Positions 39,003 to 48,577 of a stretch of 64,000 nucleotides of DNA are shown in pieces; the first letter of the stretch is position 1; every line of letters starts with the position of its first letter. The notes under the pieces were generated by a model that saw only the letters and a list, made by a program, of their open reading frames with translations, did no database searches and was not told where the DNA came from. Where the stretch lies: positions 1-64,000 of the forward strand of contig NZ_RCVM01000012.1 in the NCBI RefSeq assembly GCF_003686955.1, read 5' to 3'. The position numbers were made by a program, and so were the translations under genes. Source of the DNA: Streptococcus hillyeri. Its GTDB lineage: Bacteria; Bacillota; Bacilli; Lactobacillales; Streptococcaceae.

Positions 39003-39450
39003 AGGCCTTCTCCATTTCTAATTTCAAAGCAGCATTATACTTGGCAGTCAGGGCTGTCAGGGTCTGTTGTTCTTCTTCTGTCAATACCTGAACCGCTTCA
39101 TTTTCAATACGATTGAGTTTCTCAACAACACTTGAGGCAAACTCTCTGCCTTTTTCAGTCAGAACGACTAATTTATGGCGTTTGTCACTGGCATTTTCTC
39201 GCAATTCGACATAGCCTTGTTTCTGCCAACTCTTAACAGTGGCATTGACAACCTGCTTGGTTGAGTACGTTTTCTCTGCTAGCAATTTTTGAGTCACATA
39301 GTTTCCAGTCGCTAGTGGATAATTCGTCACCCATAGCAAGAGCTGCAAGGATTTGCTTTGCATGCCATGTTTTCTCGCGTAGTTTTCATAAAGCGCAGCT
39401 TGTTCATCCATGATACGCACATAGGATTTCATTTCTAAATCGGTTTTCAT
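38989..39450 (-). CDS. MarR-family transcription regulator
   Basis: The 153-residue winged-helix protein has KLLAEKTYSTKQVVNATVKSWQKQGYVELRENASDKRHKLVVLTEKG, the recognition helix and wing of the family. It heads the osmoprotectant operon and probably controls it. The ATG at 39450 has AAAGGAAATCTT before it. The effector is unknown. Confidence 0.85.
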   Translation of the reverse strand: MKTDLEMKSYVRIMDEQAALYENYARKHGMQSKSLQLLLWVTNYPLATGNYVTQKLLAEKTYSTKQVVNATVKSWQKQGYVELRENASDKRHKLVVLTEKGREFASSVVEKLNRIENEAVQVLTEEEQQTLTALTAKYNAALKLEMEKAYDKI

Positions 39451-39496
39451 AAGATTTCCTTTCAATTTGGTGACAGCACATCCATTATAAATGGGA

Positions 39497-40459
39497 TTAG
39501 CGTTCTTTATTTCTCACAATGACTTTGCCAAATGCTTGTGAGCTTTCAAGATAATCATGTGCCAATCTGATATCATCTAGACTAAACACCTTCTCTGGCT
39601 TGACATCAATCTGATAGTGCTCAATCACGTCAAACAAGCTCTGCCATTGTTCCTCCGAAACATTACCAGAATAAAAAGTGGTCAGATAGATATTTTTTCT
39701 CAACTCATAAGTCGGGTCAAACTCTTCCAAATACCACTGGTTTCCCAGAAGCCCCGTGCTGCAAACAATGCCATACATCTCCATGTGAGCAATGGAATCT
39801 TTGATACTGCTTGGCCCTACTAGCTCAAACACCTTATGGAAGGTCAGGTCCGTTTCCAGTTTCCCATCCTTATCGACAATAACGCCATCATAGCCAACGG
39901 CTAAAAGCTGCGCTTCTTTCTGACGATTACGGACAGACCCATAAACCTGACACTTAGGGAAAATCGCCTTGACTAATTTTGTAAAAGCCACACCGACACC
40001 CGAAGAGGCTCCACGGACCAAAATCCGATCACCATCTTCTAAACGTAGCTGCTGCATAGACCCATAAGCTGTGAAAAAGGTTTCCGGAACAGCCGCAAAT
40101 TCCTCCCAAGTCAAATTGGTTTCCACTGGATAAATTTGCTCATTTGGTACTAAAACATACTCCGCATAAGAACCATCAAAAGCTCGCCCCATTTCGCCCA
40201 TAGTTGACAAGACCTTCTGACCGACAGGCAAGCGACTATGATCCGTCGTTTCAACAATTACTCCCACGCACTCTATACCAAGCACACGAGGAAAGGAGAC
40301 GCTAGGAGAGTGACCTTGTCTCGTGAAAATTTCTGAACGATTAATGCCAAAACCTTTGACACAGATTAGGGACCACCCATTTCTAACCTTTGGAATGCTT
40401 TTCTCAACTAACTCTAAAACATCGGAACTACCTGGACGATTAACTACCACGGCTTTCAT
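39497..40459 (-). CDS. Zinc-free MDR oxidoreductase (quinone reductase-like)
   Basis: The 320-residue protein is a medium-chain reductase with a GroES-like head and the NADPH motif VRGASSGVGVAFTKLVK. The structural zinc cysteines are absent, so it belongs with quinone or enone reductases. SD AAGGAGG stands before GTG-ATG; I use the ATG at 40459 for spacing. It lies 46 bases upstream of marR, perhaps in the same transcript. Confidence 0.82.
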   Translation of the reverse strand: MKAVVVNRPGSSDVLELVEKSIPKVRNGWSLICVKGFGINRSEIFTRQGHSPSVSFPRVLGIECVGVIVETTDHSRLPVGQKVLSTMGEMGRAFDGSYAEYVLVPNEQIYPVETNLTWEEFAAVPETFFTAYGSMQQLRLEDGDRILVRGASSGVGVAFTKLVKAIFPKCQVYGSVRNRQKEAQLLAVGYDGVIVDKDGKLETDLTFHKVFELVGPSSIKDSIAHMEMYGIVCSTGLLGNQWYLEEFDPTYELRKNIYLTTFYSGNVSEEQWQSLFDVIEHYQIDVKPEKVFSLDDIRLAHDYLESSQAFGKVIVRNKER

Positions 40460-40550
40460 CACAACCTCCTTATTTAGTCAAATATTTTTACTATTTAAAG
40501 ACATTGTACACTTCATCTGGAAAACAGTCAAACATTTTTACTATTTTTTT

Positions 40551-40605
40551 GAAAAAATAAAAAGAAGACTGAGAAAGACCCTTTTGAGTGTTTCTCCAAT
40601 CTTCA
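40551..40605 (-). terminator. Terminator after the PFL-family gene
   Basis: On the minus strand GAAGATTGGAGAAA and TTTCTCAGTCTTC pair with small mismatches, followed by TTTTTATTTTTT. Confidence 0.8.
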
Positions 40606-40648
40606 TTTGTTATTCTTATAAATTTCTCTACTGATATCTGTTGATGAA

Positions 40649-41986
40649 CTAATTCTTAAAACTATGAATTGGTGCAGGAATCTGTCCGCCTCGATGGATG
40701 AAATCTGCTGATGAGTTCTGATTGACCTTCATAACCGGAGCTGTTCCTAAAAGCCCTCCAAACTCAATCATGTCGCCTTCTTTGCCTTTTGGAATAATGC
40801 GAACAGCTGTTGTCTTCTGATTGATGACCCCGATAGCTGCTTCATCAGCAATCATAGCTGCAATAGTCTCATAAGGCGTGTCCTCTGGAATGGCAATCAT
40901 ATCCAAACCAACGGAACAGATAGCCGTCATAGCTTCTAGTTTTTCCAAGTTAAGAGAGCCACTCTGCACCGCCGCAATCATTCCCTCATCTTCTGAGACA
41001 GGAATGAAGGCACCTGAGAGTCCACCGACTTGGTTACATGCCATCACGCCACCTTTTTTAACAGCATCATTAAGAAGCGCAAGCGCAGCTGTTGTCCCGT
41101 GTGTGCCGACAGTTTCCAAGCCCATTTCTTCAAGCACACGCGCCACAGAATCACCTACTGCTGGTGTTGGAGCAAGCGAGAGGTCAACGATCCCAAACTT
41201 AACACCAAGGCGCTCACTCGCCATCTGACCGACCAATTGACCGATACGAGTAATCTTGAAGGCTGTTTTCTTGACCGTTTCAGCCACAACATCAAAGCTC
41301 TCACCACGCACCTTTTCCAGAGCACGCTTTACCACACCAGGTCCTGAGACCCCAACATTGATCACGACATCAGCTTCGCCGACCCCATGAAAAGCACCCG
41401 CCATAAAAGGGTTGTCTTCAACCGCATTGGCAAATACCACCAATTTAGCTGCCCCCATGTCAGAAGCGTCAGCTGTTTCCTTAATAATACGCCCCATGTC
41501 ACGGACGGCGGTCATGTTGATACCCGACTTGGTTGATCCAATATTGACAGACGCACAGACCTTATCTGTCTGAGCTAGGGCTTGCGGAATGGAGTTGATG
41601 AGAATCTCGTCCCCTTTTTGGTAACCCTTTTGTACTAAAGCTGAAAAGCCACCGATAAAATCAACGCCAATCGTCTTTGCTGCACGGTCAAGCGCATGTG
41701 CTAGCGGAAGATAATCTGTCGCATTCGTTGCAGCTCCGATAAGCGCAATTGGCGTTACAGAGACACGTTTATTGACAATGGGAATCCCCAGCTCTGCTGC
41801 AATCTCATCACCCACCGCTACCAAATTCGCTGCCTTAGTTGTAATTTTGTCATAAATTTTCTGCGCAGCTTTTTCAATATCCGAATCAATACAATCCAAG
41901 AGGGAAATCCCCATCGTAATGGTCCTAATATCGAAGTGCTGCTCCTCAATCATATCAATTGTTTCACGAACTTGTCTAATATCCAT
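40649..41986 (-). CDS. PFL-family protein (UPF0210/DUF711)
   Basis: The 445-residue protein belongs to a conserved family of unknown activity, structurally close to glycyl-radical enzyme folds but without a radical glycine motif. Recognisable parts are [30 protein letters not shown] and [13 protein letters not shown]. It lies 10 bases after an ACT-domain gene, a conserved pair. Amino acid binding by the partner suggests amino-acid-responsive control (inference). Confidence 0.85.
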   Translation of the reverse strand: MDIRQVRETIDMIEEQHFDIRTITMGISLLDCIDSDIEKAAQKIYDKITTKAANLVAVGDEIAAELGIPIVNKRVSVTPIALIGAATNATDYLPLAHALDRAAKTIGVDFIGGFSALVQKGYQKGDEILINSIPQALAQTDKVCASVNIGSTKSGINMTAVRDMGRIIKETADASDMGAAKLVVFANAVEDNPFMAGAFHGVGEADVVINVGVSGPGVVKRALEKVRGESFDVVAETVKKTAFKITRIGQLVGQMASERLGVKFGIVDLSLAPTPAVGDSVARVLEEMGLETVGTHGTTAALALLNDAVKKGGVMACNQVGGLSGAFIPVSEDEGMIAAVQSGSLNLEKLEAMTAICSVGLDMIAIPEDTPYETIAAMIADEAAIGVINQKTTAVRIIPKGKEGDMIEFGGLLGTAPVMKVNQNSSADFIHRGGQIPAPIHSFKN

Positions 41987-41996
41987 AGGTCACCTC

Positions 41997-42263
41997 TTAC
42001 AAATTGTGCATGGCGTCAAAAATAGCTGCGCTTTGAATATTGATTTTGACATTCAGCGTTTGTCCAAAGGCCTCCAAGTCGCTACGCAAAGCCGTGAAAT
42101 CCTGTTTCTCCTCAGATGATACCACCGCCATCATGGTAAAATACTCATCCAAAACCGTCTGAGAAATATCATCAATGTTCAGATTTAGCTCAGCCAATTT
42201 ACCTGCCACGCCTGCTACAATCCCTTTTCCATCTTTACCAACAACCGTTACAATAGCTTTCAT
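41997..42263 (-). CDS. ACT domain-containing protein (UPF0237)
   Basis: The 88-residue product is a single ACT domain (MKAIVTVVGKDGKGIVAGVAGKLAELNLNIDDISQ), a small-ligand sensor that usually binds amino acids. The conserved partner is the downstream PFL-family gene. It starts at an ATG after AAGGAGTTTGAT. Confidence 0.87.
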   Translation of the reverse strand: MKAIVTVVGKDGKGIVAGVAGKLAELNLNIDDISQTVLDEYFTMMAVVSSEEKQDFTALRSDLEAFGQTLNVKINIQSAAIFDAMHNL

Positions 42264-42356
42264 ATCAAACTCCTTATCTTTTTGTTTATTTTAGCATAAA
42301 CTTTCCAAACATTCTATTTAAACCAAAAAACGTCCGTATAAATCGAACGTTTTATT

Positions 42357-43736
42357 TTAAAATTCCTTCTTCGCCATCTCAATCTGCCATCTCACCTGTT
42401 CAAATCCTGTGCCTCCAAGTGAGTTACGGCGCTCAACTGCTGTTTTTGATTGTAAAGCTACATAGATATCTTCTTCAATCAAGTCAGAGATTTCTTGATA
42501 ACGTGCCAAGGGAACATCTTGCAAATAGTGTCCTGCCTTGGTACATTCTAGGACTAATTTACCTACGATTTCATGGGCTTCACGGAAAGGCAATCCTTTA
42601 GTAGCAAGGTAATCTGCTAACTCTGTCGCATTTGAAAAGTCTTTTTCGGTTGACTCTGCCATACGCTTATCATTTACAGTCATACTGCTCAGCATGCCAG
42701 CTAAAATATCAAGGGATACTGTAATGGTTTCCACCGTATCAAACATACCTTCCTTATCCTCTTGGAGGTCTTTGTTATAAGCCAGAGGCAGGGATTTCAT
42801 AACCGTCAAAAGCCCAATTAAATTACCATAAACACGACCTGATTTCCCCCGAATCAGCTCCGCCATATCAGGATTTTTCTTCTGAGGCATGATAGAAGAA
42901 CCTGTTGAAAAGGTATCTGACAGGGTCACAAATTGGTATTCGTGACTACACCAGTTAATGACTTCCTCACATAAACGGCTCATGTGCATCATCAAAATAG
43001 AGCTATTGGCTAAAAATTCCAAAATAAAATCACGGTCAGATACAGCATCTAAGGAGTTGCTGTAAGGTTTGGCAAAGCCCATAAGCTGCGCTGTCCTCTC
43101 ACGGTCAATCGGAAAGGTTGTTCCTGCCAAGGCTGCTGCTCCCAGTGGTGATAAATCAGTATGTTTCACATTAAATTCAAAACGCTCCGCATCACGAGTA
43201 AACATACTATAATAAGCCATCAGATGGTGCCCAAACGAAATCGGCTGCGCATGCTGCAAATGCGTGTAGCCTGGCATGATGGTTTCCACATGCTTGTCAG
43301 CTAAGTCCACCAAAACCTGACGAAGATTTTTTAATTTAGCTAGGACTTCGTCTAACTTCATTTTTAAATAAAGGTGCATGTCCGTTGCCACTTGGTCATT
43401 ACGCGAGCGAGCTGTGTGGAGCTTACCAGCCACTGGACCAATTTTAGCGGTTAGTAAGGCTTCTATGTTCATGTGAATATCTTCGTTGGTTACATCAAAG
43501 GTAAGTTGCCCATTTTTGTAATCTATCAAAAGTTCCTCTAAGCCAGATTTTATCTGCTCTGCTTCTTCTTTAGCAATAATACCTTTCTCACCGAGCATCG
43601 TGACATGAGCAAGGGATCCTGTTATGTCCTGCTCTGCCATTTTCTGGTCAAAGGAAATTGACGCCCCAAATTCTTCCACCCATTTTTCGAGGCTAGCTTC
43701 AAAGCGACCACCCCATAATTTATGATTTCCTACCAT
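42357..43736 (-). CDS. argH: Argininosuccinate lyase
   Basis: The 459-residue enzyme splits argininosuccinate into arginine and fumarate. It carries the superfamily loop [12 protein letters not shown] with the catalytic Ser, [12 protein letters not shown], and [16 protein letters not shown]. It follows argG after 3 bases, so they form one operon. No terminator is obvious after it; the next 90 bases before the ACT gene are AT-rich. Confidence 0.97.
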   Translation of the reverse strand: MVGNHKLWGGRFEASLEKWVEEFGASISFDQKMAEQDITGSLAHVTMLGEKGIIAKEEAEQIKSGLEELLIDYKNGQLTFDVTNEDIHMNIEALLTAKIGPVAGKLHTARSRNDQVATDMHLYLKMKLDEVLAKLKNLRQVLVDLADKHVETIMPGYTHLQHAQPISFGHHLMAYYSMFTRDAERFEFNVKHTDLSPLGAAALAGTTFPIDRERTAQLMGFAKPYSNSLDAVSDRDFILEFLANSSILMMHMSRLCEEVINWCSHEYQFVTLSDTFSTGSSIMPQKKNPDMAELIRGKSGRVYGNLIGLLTVMKSLPLAYNKDLQEDKEGMFDTVETITVSLDILAGMLSSMTVNDKRMAESTEKDFSNATELADYLATKGLPFREAHEIVGKLVLECTKAGHYLQDVPLARYQEISDLIEEDIYVALQSKTAVERRNSLGGTGFEQVRWQIEMAKKEF

Positions 43737-43739
43737 GAT

Positions 43740-44936
43740 TTAATCCTTAGTTCCATTAACTTGACTATTTACTTGAGTAGGAAGCCCCCACAGTTTGATG
43801 AAGCCAACTGCTGCGTCTTGGTCAAAACTATCTGCTGACGTGTAGGTTGCTAAATTTTCATCGTAAAGAGAGTTCGGAGATTTCCGAGCCACAACCTGAG
43901 CATGTCCTTTATAAAGCTTCACCTTAGCTGTCCCATTAACCACTTTTTGCGTTTCTTTAATATAAGCAATGATGGCTTTAGTTGCTGGGCTAAACCAAAG
44001 AGCATTGTAAATCAAGTTTGATAATTCATTTTCAAGGATTGGTTTGAAATGAGACACTTCACGTACCAAGGTCAAGTCTTCAATTTCTTTATGAGCAGTC
44101 AACAATGTGATGGCTCCTGGGCATTCATAAATTTCACGTGATTTGATACCCACTAAACGATTTTCAACATGGTCAATACGACCAACACCATGCGCACCAG
44201 CAATCACGTTTAATGTTTGAATAAGGTCAGCTAGTTTCATTTTTTCACCATTGATGGCAACAGGTTTTCCAGATACAAAGGTAATATCTACAAATTCAGG
44301 AGTATCTGGTGCCTGTTCTGGTGAGGTTGTAATTCCAAAGGCTTCTTCTGGTGCTTGGTTCCATGGATTTTCCAAGACACCACATTCATTGGCACGACCC
44401 CAAAGGTTTTGGTCAACAGAATAAGGATTATCAAGGTCAGCTGGAACTGGAACACCATTTGCTTTAGCATATTCAATTTCTTCTTCACGTGACCATTTCC
44501 ACTCACGGACTGGAGCTACCACTTTCAAGTTTGGATCAAGTGCTGCAATAGCAACTTCAAAACGCACTTGGTCATTTCCTTTACCAGTGCAACCATGAGC
44601 AATCGTTGTCGCACCTGTCTTGTGAGCAATTTCCACCAATTTTTTAGAAATAATAGGACGGCTAAGAGCAGATACTAAAGGATATTTTTGCTCATACATG
44701 GCATGGGCTTGAAGGGCTGGGAGAACATACTCTTCAGCAAATTCATCCTTAACATCAAGCACATACGATTCAATGGCACCAACAGTCAAAGCCTTATCAT
44801 GAATAAATTCTAGGTCTTTTCCTTCACCAACATCCATACAAACGGCAATGACATCATAATCTTTTTTCAACCAAGTAATAGCTACGGACGTATCAAGACC
44901 ACCTGAATAGGCTAAAATCACTTTTTCTTTTGACAT
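43740..44936 (-). CDS. argG: Argininosuccinate synthase
   Basis: The 398-residue enzyme joins citrulline and aspartate with ATP. The PP-loop [18 protein letters not shown] is at the start, and [13 protein letters not shown] is also typical. Its promoter shares a 10-mer with the promoter of the amino-acid binding protein at 59.9 kb. The earlier arginine genes (argF and others) are not in this window, so citrulline must come from elsewhere. Confidence 0.97.
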   Translation of the reverse strand: MSKEKVILAYSGGLDTSVAITWLKKDYDVIAVCMDVGEGKDLEFIHDKALTVGAIESYVLDVKDEFAEEYVLPALQAHAMYEQKYPLVSALSRPIISKKLVEIAHKTGATTIAHGCTGKGNDQVRFEVAIAALDPNLKVVAPVREWKWSREEEIEYAKANGVPVPADLDNPYSVDQNLWGRANECGVLENPWNQAPEEAFGITTSPEQAPDTPEFVDITFVSGKPVAINGEKMKLADLIQTLNVIAGAHGVGRIDHVENRLVGIKSREIYECPGAITLLTAHKEIEDLTLVREVSHFKPILENELSNLIYNALWFSPATKAIIAYIKETQKVVNGTAKVKLYKGHAQVVARKSPNSLYDENLATYTSADSFDQDAAVGFIKLWGLPTQVNSQVNGTKD

Positions 44937-44966
44937 AAATATACTTCCTTTTTTGAGAATAAAGCC

Positions 44967-44995
44967 ATTTTATTGCATATTTATTCCTTTGTCAA
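44967..44995 (-). promoter_or_regulatory. argGH promoter with ARG-box-like motif
   Basis: TTGACA (44995-44990), a 17-bp spacer and TAAAAT (44972-44967) are near consensus. GAATAAATAT inside the spacer (44986-44977) resembles half of an ArgR box and recurs at the same place in the 59.9-kb promoter. Confidence 0.65.
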
Positions 44996-45005
44996 TATAA
45001 AAAAG

Positions 45006-45032
45006 CAAAAACAGGGAAATTTTCCCTGTTTA
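45006..45032 (-). terminator. Terminator after the lipoprotein gene
   Basis: AAACAGGGAAA and TTTCCCTGTTT pair around a minimal loop, and T-rich sequence follows on the minus strand. It isolates argGH from the genes upstream. Confidence 0.8.
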
Positions 45033-45046
45033 TTCGTATCTTTATT

Positions 45047-45718
45047 CTAAAATGTATGCCAATCAAAACGCTGAATGTCCACCTCATCTCGGCCTGTCTG
45101 ATAATCCGGGAACTGAATTTGTTCAAAGGACTGTTGGTCAAGAATATCATGGCCACTATTATCAGCCCGTAAACGATAGAGATAGGCTTCGCCATTTCCA
45201 GATCCAGAATGCCAAAAATATTGAGAAACTATTCCGTCAGTAAAGATGATAGCAGCAGCTCGGCCACCTCCAGCAGAGCGAACATAGGACTCAGCTAGAT
45301 AGGTCGAAACCCCTGACTTGAGGTAATAAATTGATGCCAGAAACATCTGTCCATCACTGCCAGCATGACCTGTAATCAGTTCCATGCTACCATTATCAAT
45401 ATCATAAAAGGCATAATGAGTCGCATGCCCTTCGGTCTGGTCCGATCCAATTTGTTCTAAAGACCAGGCGTAGGCATTTTCCCACTTACGATTGCTCTCA
45501 ATAGCCGCAACTTCTGATGTTTCAGCAATAGTGGTTTGCGCCTCCTGACGGATTTCTGAGCTAGTAGATACCGTAGTTTGTGACGATTCTGTCTTGGCTT
45601 CAACAACCTTCTCAGTATCTCTCTCAATGTTTCCCTGATTTAATTTATTTCCTTTCTGGCAGGCAGAAAAAAGTAAAGTGACACAAACCACAAGACTTAA
45701 AATTCCTAACTTTTTCAT
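45047..45718 (-). CDS. Lipoprotein of unknown function
   Basis: The 223-residue protein has a signal peptide with lipobox FSAC (C20), a Thr/Ser/Glu-rich linker (about 30-75), and a C-terminal domain with YAWSLEQIGSDQTEGHATHYAFYDIDNGSMELITGHAG and a FWHSGSGNGEAYLYRL segment. No family was recognised. It follows lplA after 11 bases and probably shares its transcript. SD AGGAATAG precedes the ATG. Confidence 0.75.
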   Translation of the reverse strand: MKKLGILSLVVCVTLLFSACQKGNKLNQGNIERDTEKVVEAKTESSQTTVSTSSEIRQEAQTTIAETSEVAAIESNRKWENAYAWSLEQIGSDQTEGHATHYAFYDIDNGSMELITGHAGSDGQMFLASIYYLKSGVSTYLAESYVRSAGGGRAAAIIFTDGIVSQYFWHSGSGNGEAYLYRLRADNSGHDILDQQSFEQIQFPDYQTGRDEVDIQRFDWHTF

Positions 45719-45729
45719 CTATTCCTGTC

Positions 45730-46719
45730 CTATGCCACAACTGCTTTTGCGACTTCTTCTGTTGTCATCCGTGAGAAGTAGTGTGTCGTGTCAATGCTCT
45801 GCAATTTCTCCAAAACATCCGCATACTCATAGCGCGTGCCGATAAGGAGCTGCTCAATATCTGAGACGTCGCCGATTCCAAAGAAGTCCCCGTAAATCTT
45901 GATAGTCTCGATTACAGAGTTTTCAGTCTTAATATAGCTTGTAATTTTACCTGCTGGGTAACGCACCGAACGTTCGACGGTGTAATCTGGTGCCGTACCA
46001 TAGTTCCAGTCCCAGGTTGAGAATTGTTCTTCGTAAGATTGTTGGATTTTAGCCAACTCATCTTCTGACAAAACATACTCTGTCATATCAGGATAATGCT
46101 CTTTCATCTTATCTAAAAGCTTATCTGAAAATTCATTAACGGTGATTTTCTCTGGCAACTCATTTAAAATGTTCGTCACGCGCGCACGGACAGATTTTAC
46201 TCCCTTAGATTCAATCTTATCTTTTGAGACTTTGAGGGCATCGCCAAGAACAGTCATATCCACATCAAAGAGTAGACAACCGTGGTGCATCATGCGCCCT
46301 TTGTAATAAGCTTGCGCATTACCACAGAATTTCTTACCGTCAATCTCAAGGTCATTACGTCCCGTAAATGAGGCTGTTACCCCAAGGTCAGCCAAGGTTT
46401 CAATCACAGGTTGTGAGAAGGTTTTAAAGTCAAATGCCCCCTCGTCAGCCTTGTTAGAAATGATGGTGTAGTTCAAGTTATTAAGGTCATGGTAAACAGC
46501 TCCGCCACCTGACAGACGACGAACCACATGGATACCGTGAGCATCTGTGTATTCCTTATTGATTTCTTGCACCGCATTTTGGTGTTTTCCGATGATAATG
46601 GCAGGCTCATTGATCCAAAGGATAAAAAGCTCATCCTCACCTTGCAATTCTTTAAAAGCATAGGCTTCAAGAGCAATATTATAAGCTGGGTTATTTGATG
46701 TGTTAACAATATATTTCAC
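45730..46719 (-). CDS. lplA: Lipoate-protein ligase A
   Basis: The 329-residue enzyme attaches lipoate to lipoyl domains. The conserved VVRRLSGGGAVYHDLNNLNYTII motif and FCGNAQAYYKGRMMHHGCLLFD are present, with the accessory C-terminal domain. The start is GTG at 46719, 6-7 bases after AGGAGGATTAA. Targets in this window are the E2 and E3 subunits of the Pdh complex. Confidence 0.95.
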   Translation of the reverse strand: MKYIVNTSNNPAYNIALEAYAFKELQGEDELFILWINEPAIIIGKHQNAVQEINKEYTDAHGIHVVRRLSGGGAVYHDLNNLNYTIISNKADEGAFDFKTFSQPVIETLADLGVTASFTGRNDLEIDGKKFCGNAQAYYKGRMMHHGCLLFDVDMTVLGDALKVSKDKIESKGVKSVRARVTNILNELPEKITVNEFSDKLLDKMKEHYPDMTEYVLSEDELAKIQQSYEEQFSTWDWNYGTAPDYTVERSVRYPAGKITSYIKTENSVIETIKIYGDFFGIGDVSDIEQLLIGTRYEYADVLEKLQSIDTTHYFSRMTTEEVAKAVVA

Positions 46720-46783
46720 AGGTTAATCCTCCTATAGATACTTCTATTTTAGTGAAAACGGTCGCAAAAGACAAGCCCAAAGC

Positions 46784-46807
46784 CTTCACTTACTCTAAAA
46801 AGTGAAG
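46784..46807. other. Hairpin between the DUF4097 gene and lplA
   Basis: CTTCACTT and AAGTGAAG pair around an 8-base loop. No T run follows on either strand, so it is not a standard terminator; it may allow read-through into lplA. Confidence 0.4.
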
Positions 46808-46812
46808 AGGTA

Positions 46813-47922
46813 TTAGTTAACTGAAACATCTCCAAAGTGATTGGTGATTGTTAGTTGGCGAGTCGCTTGATGATTGATATGAGTATACCGACCATTTTCT
46901 CCAGAATGACCTAACACGCGATAATCTCCAAATTTTGTTTCAACCACTATAGCTAAGTCCTCTGCCTGGCCGTCTTTTAAGGAAACAGCGGCATCTCCAC
47001 AATGATGTGTTAGCATTAAATCTTTAAAATCAAGATCTGACACCGTTGCGTCTCCGTTGGATAATTTTGCCCTTGCATGATCAGCCTTACCGTGACGGTA
47101 GATCAGGTCACCATTTGACAGTTGTAATTCGAGAGTTTCGTGACTTTCCACCTTTTCTAATTCTAAATCACCATTGGCTAAATAAAACTCAGCTACTCCC
47201 AGTTGGCACTCAGCAATCTCACAGTCACCATTTTGCAAATTTCCTAAAACATTCTCCATAGTACTATGGATTACTTCTCCATCACCATTTTGCAAGGTCA
47301 TTTTGAGATCAGCAATGCGACAATCTTTTAACTCTAAATCACCATTTGTTAATGTCACAACAGCCTGATTAGCAGTCACTCCTGATAATGTTGCATCGCC
47401 ATCCCTTGACGTCACCGTAACCGTTTTAAAACTCGTACTTCGTGGTACTTTTACCGTTACTCCAGACGCCATTCTTGTCTTGACTGAAAATAACCCTAAA
47501 ATAGAAATGGTTTTATAACGTGCCGTATCAGAAGTTTGCGCAATAGTGACCTTACCATTTTCTCTTGAGATGGCTAAGAGTTCTTTCACCTCTTCTACCG
47601 CTTCGATAACAACTTCTGACACATCATCCTGCTCAACAATCACATCAAAATCGTGTAAAGTGATTTGAAGAGTTGTCACATCAGCCAATGACTCACGAAC
47701 GGTTAGCTCTTGGGCTCTTTCTTCTAAAATGCCTTTTTCTTGAAATTGCCCAACCAGTTCTTTAGCCACTTCTTCTGGATGACCAAGCTCAGCAATTGCC
47801 TCCGCATTATCCCCAGCTTCTGCAAGGTATTCTTTGAAATAAGCCATTACTTCTTGCTTTTGACTGTCTGTTAAACTAGCCAAAGCCATTTCTAAACGCT
47901 GTAAAAATTCTTGTCCTGTCAT
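46813..47922 (-). CDS. DUF1700/HAAS-like plus DUF4097 β-repeat protein
   Basis: The 369-residue protein has an N-terminal helical domain (about 1-65, EFLQRLEMALASL, AELGHPEEVAKELV) typical of DUF1700-type partners of PadR regulators. Then comes a β-helix-like part with repeated NGD turns (TNGDLEL, LQNGDGEV, LQNGDCEI, LANGDLEL, LSNGDLIY, LSNGDATV) about every 19-22 residues. No membrane segment is visible. It overlaps the padR stop by 4 bp. Related proteins occur in envelope-stress circuits of Firmicutes; the role here is inference. Confidence 0.8.
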   Translation of the reverse strand: MTGQEFLQRLEMALASLTDSQKQEVMAYFKEYLAEAGDNAEAIAELGHPEEVAKELVGQFQEKGILEERAQELTVRESLADVTTLQITLHDFDVIVEQDDVSEVVIEAVEEVKELLAISRENGKVTIAQTSDTARYKTISILGLFSVKTRMASGVTVKVPRSTSFKTVTVTSRDGDATLSGVTANQAVVTLTNGDLELKDCRIADLKMTLQNGDGEVIHSTMENVLGNLQNGDCEIAECQLGVAEFYLANGDLELEKVESHETLELQLSNGDLIYRHGKADHARAKLSNGDATVSDLDFKDLMLTHHCGDAAVSLKDGQAEDLAIVVETKFGDYRVLGHSGENGRYTHINHQATRQLTITNHFGDVSVN

Positions 47923-48236
47923 TTTTTCAATCTTCCTTTCGCCATGTCAAGAATTGCTGCTGAGTAGCGCAGCCATTCTTCTTCTAAATACGTAAACTGT
48001 TGGCTCCCTAGAGTGGTTCTACGATAATATTTGCGTTGTCTTCCTTGATGAGCTTCCGAATAGGTTTCGAGATAAGCGCTCAGCTCCATTTTCTTCAAAA
48101 TAGGGTAAAGCGTTGACTCTTTGATGGGAGTGAGCAATTTCAAGGTCTGACTAATCTCATAGCCATAAGAATCTTGCTCAGCCACAATCCCCAGCACCAG
48201 AAACTCAATCACAGGGGATGGAATAGGGTAATACAT
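47919..48236 (-). CDS. PadR-family transcription regulator
   Basis: The 105-residue winged-helix protein has YGYEISQTLKLLTPIKESTLYPILKKMELSAYLET and RKYYRRTTLGSQQF, the core of the family. It is paired with a DUF1700/DUF4097 protein, a common partner. It probably controls its own operon through the dyad at 48260-48276. SD AAGGAGGTTGAT precedes the ATG. Confidence 0.88.
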   Translation of the reverse strand: MYYPIPSPVIEFLVLGIVAEQDSYGYEISQTLKLLTPIKESTLYPILKKMELSAYLETYSEAHQGRQRKYYRRTTLGSQQFTYLEEEWLRYSAAILDMAKGRLKK

Positions 48237-48259
48237 ATCAACCTCCTTAATTTTTACAT

Positions 48260-48276
48260 ATGCTTAATTTAAGTAT
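48260..48276. promoter_or_regulatory. Candidate PadR operator
   Basis: ATACTTAA and TTAAGCAT around one central base form a dyad with one mismatch, about 24 bases upstream of the padR start. Confidence 0.45.
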
Positions 48277-48534
48277 ATATAGATTATAAACCTATAATTC
48301 CATAAAAGCAAGTAAAAACTGAAAAATAATTGACACCCTGAATTGCTTATCAACGCTTATCCTTGGATTATGTGGGTGACAAGTACCTAAGAAAGCCCTT
48401 TCGATAGTGAATTGAGTAAAGGTTAGGATATCGTTAAAAAATGGGATGAAAGCTAGTTCTAGCAGTAGCTCCTTTTCTTGTCCTATTCCTTTCTCAGTCT
48501 ATTATAATTTGGAAACTAGACAATTTTGCACAGC
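48277..48534. other. Intergenic region, no gene seen
   Basis: A short open stretch near 48345-48408 reads as a plausible peptide but has no SD or start. The rest is AT-rich. Confidence 0.3.
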
Positions 48535-48566
48535 AAAAAACTCAGACTACTTTTCCTGTCTGAGTT
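48535..48566 (-). terminator. Terminator of the siderophore-uptake operon
   Basis: On the minus strand AACTCAGAC and GTCTGAGTT surround a 10-base loop, followed by TTTTTGC. Confidence 0.85.
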
Positions 48567-48577
48567 CATCTTATTAA

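Noticed and set aside
45031..45038. TACGAATA on the minus strand upstream of argG
   Set aside because: It lies within the lipoprotein terminator's T-rich tail, 95 bases from argG, which has its own sigma-A promoter. Chance match is more likely.
48345..48408. Short plausible peptide frame in the padR-siderophore gap
   Set aside because: It has no start codon or SD and no terminator of its own; possibly a remnant, but nothing supports a gene.
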